Assembly (NCBI GenBank): GCA_964434955.1
Contig: CAYSXI010000100.1
Span: 1 to 18,668 of the forward strand
Direction: 5' to 3'
DNA length: 18,668 bases
DNA from: JANQLU01 sp964434955
Lineage (GTDB): Bacteria; Planctomycetota; Planctomycetia; Pirellulales; Pirellulaceae
A program made the translations under genes and the position numbers. The notes beneath the pieces were generated by a model, which was not told where the DNA came from, did no database searches, and saw nothing but the letters and a program-made list of their open reading frames with translations. The number at the start of each line of letters is the position of its first letter. Position 1 is the first letter of the stretch. Positions 14,301 through 18,668 of this stretch are shown here, piece after piece.

Positions 14301-15705
14301 GTACCCAACGGTTTGCGAATCGGGTTTTCGTTTGGGGTGATTCATTCAAGTGGGACCAATCAACCGAGCCCAACTTGAGGACGCCGGATTTCTGGCCGGT
14401 TGGACCGTTCACTTTGGGGTCATAATTTCGCGAATTGTTTCGCCGTGAAGGCATCTTGTATTGGGCAAACGTCAAATTTCGACTTGCCAGGACCTCGCGA
14501 GGGAAATCACCATCGATGACCGTCAGGGTCATTTTTTCCAGATCCTTAATCGACGCTTTGGTGACTTTTTCGGATTCGGCTTCCAATGCTTTTGCATTGG
14601 CCCGGTCAATGTCGGCACCCCGGAGCCCCAATTCTTCGCCGATTCGCAAGAATTCTTTTTCTTGCTCTTCGTGGGCAAGTGATAGGGTGCCGGAGCTGAC
14701 GGCAAGCAGGTCCGACGCAAACAGATTTTTAGCAGCGCCGTTTTTGGGCTTGGGATTTCGTTGAGCCGGAAGCGTTTTCTTATGCCACTCCTGCAAGTCC
14801 TTTTCGGTACCGCCAATGATTCGCAGTGGTAGAGGCTGAGTCATGTTGTGAACCAGTTGCTTCCCGGTAATCTGCCTTTGAACGTATTCCTCGGGAATGG
14901 CTCGGATTTTTTTGGGTTCATCCGAAAGCAAGTAAACAATGTTTCTCATGTCGCCTTCGTTGAAGGCGGAGAGCCGCATCGGAACGACCAATTCATCGGT
15001 CTTGAAGCGGAATCCCATTCCTTGAACGTGACCGTCAAAGGTGCTCCCGGAAGGAAGGTTGGGGTTTAGCTTTCGTTTGCCGGCGGAAGGATTGACGCCT
15101 GCCTTCTGGTTGACTTTCGTTTTGACGGCGACAAAGCACCATTCGGCTTCAATGTACTCTTCGCAGACTTTGTCCATGCCATTCGGATACTTGTATCCGT
15201 GAAGGTCCATCCACTTTTTCAACGCGTCGGAACTACCGGCTTCCAGGACGGCGACCTCGTACATCCCAACCGCTTCCTGTTTGACGACTCTCACCGAGTC
15301 TTTCGATTTCTTGTCTTGGGCAAATGAAAATGATTTTCCGCCCATTCCTCCGCCGCCTCCACCGAAGCCACCACGCAGCATCATGCCGACATTGACGACG
15401 ACCTCAGGAGGATCCACGGCATTTGAAATTTGCGGGAAGATGTCATCGGGTACTTTCCGGAGCGCGGGGGCTGTCGGGAACGGAATCAGCATTCCGAACT
15501 GATCGACCTTGCCCTGGAATCCCGGGCGGATCACGAACGTTTCGACACCGTCTTTGTAGAAGACGTAGGTCTGCTGAAGTCCGGTCCGAGTGATTGGACT
15601 ACCCTGCCCCGTGTAAATTGGAGGAACCATCCCGCAGGGGTCTTTTGCACTGACTTGAGTGGCCAGCAAAAGGACCAAGCCGAAACTTAACAAATGTCGG
15701 TTCAT
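11302..15705 (-). CDS. Three-module DUF2330 fusion protein (polyprotein-like)
   Basis: A 1467-residue protein of unknown function made of three full copies of the array's module. A signal peptide (MNRHLLSFGLVLLLATQVSA) leads into module A (21-491), module B (509-976) and module C (995-1467). Each module starts with KDPCGMVPPIYTG, carries the same conserved blocks (YVFYKDGVETFVIRPGFQG, GMYEVAVLEAGS, KVCEEYIE, WCFVAVKT, VVPMRLSAFN, LRIIGGTEKDL, KMPSRRNN, DWSHL or NWSHL) and ends in a membrane helix followed by RRRK or RFRKK. Between modules a second hydrophobic segment ending in AATA or PTTA recreates a signal peptide. The start at 15705 is preferred over an upstream ATG at 15747 because AGGGAA lies seven bases before it and the signal peptide begins there. 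Frame is open throughout. Family assignment to DUF2330 is by recognition. Confidence 0.85.
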   Translation of the reverse strand: MNRHLLSFGLVLLLATQVSAKDPCGMVPPIYTGQGSPITRTGLQQTYVFYKDGVETFVIRPGFQGKVDQFGMLIPFPTAPALRKVPDDIFPQISNAVDPPEVVVNVGMMLRGGFGGGGGGMGGKSFSFAQDKKSKDSVRVVKQEAVGMYEVAVLEAGSSDALKKWMDLHGYKYPNGMDKVCEEYIEAEWCFVAVKTKVNQKAGVNPSAGKRKLNPNLPSGSTFDGHVQGMGFRFKTDELVVPMRLSAFNEGDMRNIVYLLSDEPKKIRAIPEEYVQRQITGKQLVHNMTQPLPLRIIGGTEKDLQEWHKKTLPAQRNPKPKNGAAKNLFASDLLAVSSGTLSLAHEEQEKEFLRIGEELGLRGADIDRANAKALEAESEKVTKASIKDLEKMTLTVIDGDFPREVLASRNLTFAQYKMPSRRNNSRNYDPKVNGPTGQKSGVLKLGSVDWSHLNESPQTKTRFANRWVPMATFGLIAFGVCFGMVVIRRRKVALAIVLIFGMASAATAKDPCGMVPPIYTGKDSPITRIGLQQTYVFYKDGVETFVIRPGFQGKVDQFGMLIPFPNPPALRKVPDNVFPQIANAVDPPEVEVFVGMRQQFLMANQAGAAPAANMRFRGRPGKKSVRVLKQEAVGMYEVAVLEAGSADALKKWMDLHGYQYPKGMDKVCEEYIESEWCFVAVKTKVNQKKGVNPKAGQKKTDPNLPDGSVFDGHVQGMGFRFKTDELVVPMRLSAFNDGDMRNIVYLLTDSPKKIRAIPEEYVQRQLTGKQLVRNLTQPLPLRIIGGTEKDLTDWHKRTLPTQRDPKAKNGIAKRLFASDLHAIATGELSLPHEEKEKEFLRIGEALGLRGPDIDRANAKALDALAEQTTQKSFAELENMTLTVLDGDFPREVLASRNLTFATYKMPSRRNNSKNYDAKVNGPAPEKTGVLKLGSVDWSHLDPKHETRIGSNWIPAVTIGMVAFSVCLGFVFIRRRKTLMIAIAMIALAATPTTAKDPCGMVPPIYTGGGNPITRTGLQQTYVFYKDGVETFVIRPGFQGKVDNFGMLIPFPTPPALRKVPDDVFAQVANAVDPPEVIVDLRMRLMAKNSAAAPMQSAMQFDAKTETKRDRVRVIRQEAVGMYEVAVLEAGSAAALKKWMDQHKFQYPKGMDKVCEEYIEAKWCFVAVKTKVNQKEGVNPKPGQRNVKPDLPTGSVFDGHVQGMGFRFKTDELVVPMRLSAFNDGDMRNIVYLLTDSPRKIRSIPEEYVQRQVTGKQLVNNLTNLLPLRIIGGTEKDLTDWHKRNLPQQRNPEPKNGVAKFLFASDLHAVANGKLTLEHEEQEKELLRIGEELGLRGPEIDKANAKAINEKAALVAKESLKDLEKMTLTVVDGDFPREVLASRNLTFAEYKMPSRRNNSRNYDPKTNGPTGPKKGVLKIGAINWSHLHQKETNQSETRVASNPVGRWLLFAGLLLASASVFVIRFRKK
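11305..12723 (-). repeat. DUF2330 module C (third unit of the fusion)
   Basis: Residues 995-1467 of the fusion, from KDPCGMVPPIYTGGG to the C-terminal membrane helix and RFRKK. Its variable loop reads RMRLMAKNSAAAPMQSAMQF, unlike the loops of A and B. The C-terminal helix (LLFAGLLLASASVFVI) differs from those of A and B, as expected for a chain end. Confidence 0.8.
12724..12852 (-). other. Joint between modules B and C: membrane helix, RRRK, signal-like helix
   Basis: Encodes WIPAVTIGMVAFSVCLGFVF, then IRRRK, then a hydrophobic stretch from TLMIAIAMIALAATPTTA to the next KDPCG. Predicted topology is out-to-in, a basic cytoplasmic turn, then in-to-out. PTTA before KDPCG is a possible signal peptidase site. 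No convincing internal start codon with a ribosome site is seen here. Confidence 0.65.
12778..14181 (-). repeat. DUF2330 module B (second unit of the fusion)
   Basis: Residues 509-976 of the fusion, from KDPCGMVPPIYTGKD to IRRRK. Its variable loop includes QQFLMANQAGAAPAANMRF. The module start lies 1464 bases after the start of module A, and module C starts 1458 bases further on, so the period is nearly constant. Confidence 0.8.
14182..14307 (-). other. Joint between modules A and B: membrane helix, RRRK, signal-like helix
   Basis: Encodes WVPMATFGLIAFGVCFGMVV, then IRRRK, then VALAIVLIFGMASAATA before KDPCG. AATA is a good signal peptidase c-region. The ATG at 14254-14256 (MVVIRRRK) would give an ideal signal peptide for module B on its own, and GGAG (14268-14271) lies 11 bases upstream of it, so internal initiation is a possible alternative to cleavage. 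Confidence 0.65.
14233..15645 (-). repeat. DUF2330 module A (first unit of the fusion)
   Basis: Residues 21-491 of the fusion, from KDPCGMVPPIYTGQG to IRRRK. Its variable loop is strikingly glycine-rich (LRGGFGGGGGGMGGKSFSF). The conserved blocks match B and C in order and spacing. Confidence 0.8.
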
Positions 15706-15712
15706 GATTTCA

Positions 15713-15718
15713 TTCCCT
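15713..15718 (-). promoter_or_regulatory. Ribosome binding site of the three-module gene
   Basis: AGGGAA on the minus strand, seven bases before the ATG at 15703-15705. It supports this start over the ATG at 15747, which would add 14 residues in front of the signal peptide. Confidence 0.6.
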
Positions 15719-15723
15719 AACAA

Positions 15724-15752
15724 GGCAGGCGCATGTTTGTCACGCACCTGCC
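15724..15752 (-). other. 12-bp RNA hairpin between two DUF2330 genes
   Basis: In the minus-strand transcript the arm GGCAGGUGCGUG (15752-15741) pairs completely with CAUGCGCCUGCC (15735-15724) around the loop ACAAA, using two G-U wobbles. On the plus strand the same positions would be C-A mismatches, so the stem is complete only in the sense RNA. It lies in the 59-base gap between the 534-residue gene and the three-module gene, just upstream of the latter's ribosome site. A T tract is lacking. Confidence 0.6.
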
Positions 15753-15764
15753 AATTGATTGTGG

Positions 15765-17369
15765 TTAATCCTGTTTTTTATTTCTCGTCTGCCGATGATG
15801 GCTTCGGAATCCAATCGTTCCGATTCCAAAAAGGCAAATGGTAATTCCCAGTAGGCCAAGGAAAAAACTGCCGGGCGAAACCCAACTGGGCTCCGCTGAC
15901 GGTTGCCGGCGTTTCGCCGTTCGTCGTCGATTCGAATCGACTTGAGGGCCGCCGACAACGTGCCTGGATCTCAAATGCGACCAATCAACGGGTCCCGATC
16001 TGCGAAAGCCAAGTTTCTTCTTGTTGTTTGTTGGACCGTTGACCTTGGGGTCATAGTTCCCTGAATTATTTCGACGGGCCGCCATTCTGTATTTTCCGAA
16101 GGTCAAATTCTGATTCGCGATGACTTCCCGCGGGAAGTTTCCGTCAATCACTGTCAGCGTCATGCCTTCCAACTCTTTGAGTGAGGATTTGACTGCTTTT
16201 TCGGCAGTTTCTTTGAGGGCGACCTCATTGACTTTGTCGATTTGAGGGCCGCGAAGCGAAAAGTACTCCCCGATACGCAAGAGTTCTTTTTCTTCCTCTT
16301 CATGCTTAAGCGAAAGCGTATCTGTAGAAACCGCGTTCAGATCGGCAGCAAATAGCTGTTTTGCGACGCCGTTTTTTGGCGTTGGGTCCCGACGTTTTTT
16401 CAAGTTGCGTTTGTGCCATTCCGTCAGATCCTTTTCCATGCCTCCAATAATTCTCAGGGGAAGCGGTTCCGTCGTGTTGGCAATCAACTGTTTGCCAGAA
16501 ATCTGGCGACGCACAAACTCTTCGGGAATCGCACGGATTTTCTTTGGTTCGTCCGTTAACAGGTAAACGATGTTCCTGAGGCTGCCTTCGTTAAATGCCG
16601 ACAACCGCATCGGAACAACCAGTTCATCGGTCTTGAAGCGGAAGCCCATTCCTTGAACGTGCCCATCAAAGACGCTTCCCGCCGGACGTTTTGAATCCGT
16701 TTTACGTTGTCCCGCTTTGGGGTTCACGCCTTTTTTCTGACCGACACTCGTCTTTACCGCAACGAAACACCATTTTGACTCGATGTACTCCTCGCAGACT
16801 TTGTCCATGCCTTTGGGATACTGATAACCGTGAAGGTCCATCCATTTTTTTAGGGCTTTCGCTGACCCGGCCTCAAGGACGGCCACCTCGTACATGCCGA
16901 CCGCTTCCTGCTTAACCACGACGACTTTTTCGCGTTCCTCCTGGCCAAACTGAAATTGGCCTCCGGTTGCCGCACCCGCGCCACCGCCCCCACCTGCTGG
17001 GGCCTGCAGCATTCGTGGCCGCAAATCAACAACGACCTCGGGCGGGTCGACGGCGTTGGCAATCTGTGGGAACACGTTGTCCGGAACTTTGCGAAGCGCG
17101 GGAGCCGACGGGAAGGGGATCAACATCCCAAAGTCCTCGACCTTGCCCTGGAAGCCCGGGCGTATCACGAAGGTCTCGACGCCATCCTTGTAGAATACGT
17201 AGGTTTGCTGAAGTCCGGTTCGAGTGATTGGATTACCGGGACCCGTGTAAATGGGCGGTACCATGCCGCAAGGATCTTTGCCACACAGCGTTGATGAGAA
17301 CTGCGTAAAAGACGAGAGCAGTGCCACCAGGGTCAACAGCAAATATCGTTTTTTGATTTTTGTGAACAT
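15765..17369 (-). CDS. Single-module DUF2330 protein with C-terminal membrane anchor
   Basis: A 534-residue protein of unknown function. It has an N-terminal signal (MFTKIKKRYLLLTLVALLSS, ending near STLCG), then KDPCGMVPPIYTGPG (31-45) and the shared DUF2330 blocks: FVIRPGFQGKVEDFGMLIPF (67-86), Gly/Ala loop LQAPAGGGGGAGAATGGQF (121-139), GMYEVAVLEAGSAKALKKWM (158-177), WCFVAVKTSV (200-209), VVPMRLSAF (251-259). The juxtamembrane motif is changed to AARRNN (430-435) where the others have PSRRNN. A basic linker RRRTAKRRQ precedes the C-terminal helix (SFFLGLLGITICLFGIGTIG, 501-520), and the tail is HHRQTRNKKQD. The ATG at 17369 is chosen over one at 17531, which would overlap the preceding gene and put 54 residues before the signal; GAGGGG lies just upstream. 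The gap to the preceding stop is only 23 bases, so the two are co-transcribed. Confidence 0.82.
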   Translation of the reverse strand: MFTKIKKRYLLLTLVALLSSFTQFSSTLCGKDPCGMVPPIYTGPGNPITRTGLQQTYVFYKDGVETFVIRPGFQGKVEDFGMLIPFPSAPALRKVPDNVFPQIANAVDPPEVVVDLRPRMLQAPAGGGGGAGAATGGQFQFGQEEREKVVVVKQEAVGMYEVAVLEAGSAKALKKWMDLHGYQYPKGMDKVCEEYIESKWCFVAVKTSVGQKKGVNPKAGQRKTDSKRPAGSVFDGHVQGMGFRFKTDELVVPMRLSAFNEGSLRNIVYLLTDEPKKIRAIPEEFVRRQISGKQLIANTTEPLPLRIIGGMEKDLTEWHKRNLKKRRDPTPKNGVAKQLFAADLNAVSTDTLSLKHEEEEKELLRIGEYFSLRGPQIDKVNEVALKETAEKAVKSSLKELEGMTLTVIDGNFPREVIANQNLTFGKYRMAARRNNSGNYDPKVNGPTNNKKKLGFRRSGPVDWSHLRSRHVVGGPQVDSNRRRTAKRRQPSAEPSWVSPGSFFLGLLGITICLFGIGTIGFRSHHRQTRNKKQD

Positions 17370-17373
17370 CGTT

Positions 17374-17379
17374 CCCCTC
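17374..17379 (-). promoter_or_regulatory. Ribosome binding site of the 534-residue DUF2330 gene
   Basis: GAGGGG on the minus strand, four bases before the ATG at 17367-17369, inside the 23-base gap after the preceding gene's stop. It decides the start for this gene. Confidence 0.65.
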
Positions 17380-17392
17380 ACTTGATCGTGGT

Positions 17393-18668
17393 TCAAATCT
17401 TCCGTCGGCGGGAAAACAGTACGAACGAGCCGATCATCGCGAACAGGAGGGTCGCAATTCTTACGCCCCACATCTGACGACTGGGTGATGTACCCGTTTC
17501 TTTCGAATCCTCGCCGTGAATCGTTGACCAATCCAAATGGCCAAGCTTGAGGATACCGTCCTTTTTCGATGCGGGACCGTTTTCTTTTGCGTCATAATTG
17601 CGAGCGTTGTTACGTCTGGACGGCATTCGATATTCGGCGAATCGAAGATTTTGTTTCGCCAGAACCTCGCGTGGGAAATCACCATCGATCACCGTCAGCG
17701 TCATCTTTTCAAGTTTCTTGAGACCGGCCTCTACGACCGCATCGGTTTGCTTCTTCAATGCCTTCGAGTTTGCTTCATCAATTTGCGTACCACGAAGTCC
17801 AAAATGCTCGCCCAGACGCAGCAGCTCCTTTTCATATTCTTCATGCGGCATCGAAAGTTTTTCCGTTTCGATGGCTTCCAGGTCGGCGGCAAATAATTGC
17901 TTGGCAAAGCCGTTATGAGGTTCCGGATTTCGTTGCTTGGGAAGCTGTTGAACCTGCCACTTCTGAAGGTCCTTTTCGCTGCCGCCAATCAGACGAAGCG
18001 GAAGCGGCTGCGTCAAGTTCCGAATCAGGTCCTTGCCAGACATTTGACGTTGTACGTACTCTTCGGGAATCGCGCGAATTTTCTTGGGTTGGTCGGTCAA
18101 CAGGTAAACAATGTTTCGCATGTCGCCATCGTTGAATGCCGACAGTCGCATTGGAACGATCAATTCTTCGGACTTGAACCGAAACCCCATGCCTTGCACA
18201 TGGCCATCAAACGATGCGCCCCTTGGCATCTTGGAATCGACCTTCTTTTGACCCGGCTTCGGATTCACGCCTGTCTTTTGGCCAACCTTGGTCTTTACGG
18301 CGACAAAGCACCATTTGGATTCGATGTATTCGTTGGCGACTTTGTCCATCCCTTTCGGATATTGGTAACCGTGTTTGTCCATCCACTTCTGAAGTGCCGC
18401 CGCGCTACCGGCTTCAAGAACAGCGACTTCATACATGCCAACGGCTTCTTCCTTCAGGACGCGAACCTCGTTCCGTTTCAGCTGCAAGTTTTGGCCGCTT
18501 TGTTGCTTTTGCATGACGGCACCGTTGGCGTTTGCAAAATCATTTTCAGCTCCCCAGCCTCCGACATACATGACGACCTCGGGTGGATCAACTGCCGAAG
18601 CAATGTGAGGAAAGATGTTGTCGGGAACTTTGCGAAGCGCCGGAGGGTTCGGGAATGGAAAGAGTGTA
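17393..18668 (-). CDS. DUF2330 protein, 5' part outside the window
   Basis: The reading frame is open to the right window edge, where it begins TLFPFPNPPALRKVPDNIF, matching the LIPFPTPPALRKVPD block of the sister modules; the signal peptide and DPCG start are therefore missing. About 424 residues are visible. Shared blocks include GMYEVAVLEAGSAAALQKWM, WCFVAVKTKVGQKTG, IVPMRLSAFNDGDMRN, LRLIGGSEKDL, RMPSRRNN and LDWSTI. The conserved KVCEEY is KVANEY here, so one cysteine present in the other five modules is lost. The variable loop is Asn/Gln-rich (NANGAVMQKQQSGQNLQLKR). The C-terminus is a membrane helix (VRIATLLFAMIGSFVLF) ending SRRRKI. An ATG at 18571 is internal to the domain and is not the real start. 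It is the first visible gene of the array. Confidence 0.85.
   Translation of the reverse strand, partial: TLFPFPNPPALRKVPDNIFPHIASAVDPPEVVMYVGGWGAENDFANANGAVMQKQQSGQNLQLKRNEVRVLKEEAVGMYEVAVLEAGSAAALQKWMDKHGYQYPKGMDKVANEYIESKWCFVAVKTKVGQKTGVNPKPGQKKVDSKMPRGASFDGHVQGMGFRFKSEELIVPMRLSAFNDGDMRNIVYLLTDQPKKIRAIPEEYVQRQMSGKDLIRNLTQPLPLRLIGGSEKDLQKWQVQQLPKQRNPEPHNGFAKQLFAADLEAIETEKLSMPHEEYEKELLRLGEHFGLRGTQIDEANSKALKKQTDAVVEAGLKKLEKMTLTVIDGDFPREVLAKQNLRFAEYRMPSRRNNARNYDAKENGPASKKDGILKLGHLDWSTIHGEDSKETGTSPSRQMWGVRIATLLFAMIGSFVLFSRRRKI

Noticed and set aside
14182..14307. The in-frame fusion as a sequencing or assembly error joining separate genes
   Set aside because: Three independent joints share the same layout, the frame is open through all of them, and the modules differ enough in sequence that collapse or chimera formation is unlikely. 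It is not formally excluded.
15706..15747. Extended start of the three-module protein at 15747
   Set aside because: The extra 14 residues precede the signal peptide and would be translated across the hairpin and ribosome site of the inner ATG.
11305..17369. The repeated blocks considered as a CRISPR array or insertion-sequence expansion
   Set aside because: The repeats are about 1.46 kb coding modules that differ at synonymous sites; no short direct repeats with spacers, no transposase and no terminal repeats are present.
17370..17531. Extended N-terminus for the 534-residue DUF2330 protein starting at 17531
   Set aside because: It would overlap the end of the preceding gene and place 54 hydrophilic residues before a clear signal peptide; the ATG at 17369 has a strong ribosome site.

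Overview
This window looks like chromosome from a planctomycete, most likely a member of the Pirellulales/Planctomycetia. That is an inference. It rests on the run of paralogous DUF2330-type secreted, membrane-anchored proteins, the Tat-type GMC oxidoreductase, the moderate base composition and the loose gene spacing. No rRNA or marker gene is present to settle it. Almost everything is on the minus strand, so transcription runs from high to low coordinates. The only plus-strand gene is a patatin-like lipase.

Layout from left to right. Positions 1-2518 hold the conserved replication/repair cluster, transcribed dnaX, then ybaB/ebfC, then recR (recR is cut by the window edge). The dnaX gene carries a run of nine A residues just where a gamma/tau switch would be expected. 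Positions 2601-8459 hold four unrelated-looking genes: a patatin-like phospholipase, a FabH/thiolase-fold ketoacyl synthase, a Tat-exported GMC-family flavoprotein with a four-cysteine motif, and a membrane-anchored HtrA-type serine protease. The intergenic gaps here contain two inverted repeats and a candidate htrA promoter. No gene-free stretch exceeds about 230 bases.

Positions 8618-18668 are the unusual part: a minus-strand array of four genes containing six copies of one roughly 470-residue module. Each module has an N-terminal export signal, an ectodomain starting near DPCGMVPPIYTG that I assign to the DUF2330 family, a variable Gly/Ala-rich loop, and a C-terminal transmembrane helix usually closed by Arg/Lys. 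Two genes have one module each (one is cut at the window end). One gene encodes three complete modules fused in frame (1467 aa). The last encodes one module fused in frame to a helical HEAT-like domain. At all three fusion points a transmembrane helix, a basic cluster and a second, signal-peptide-like hydrophobic stretch follow one another, as in a polyprotein that signal peptidase could cut. A good intrinsic terminator (8618-8649) closes the array before the protease gene.

How the parts may work together: dnaX, ybaB and recR form a known housekeeping cluster. The DUF2330 array is probably one operon producing a family of related surface or periplasm-facing anchored proteins whose function is unknown. 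The nearby HtrA protease is separated from it by the terminator, so a functional link is only speculative.
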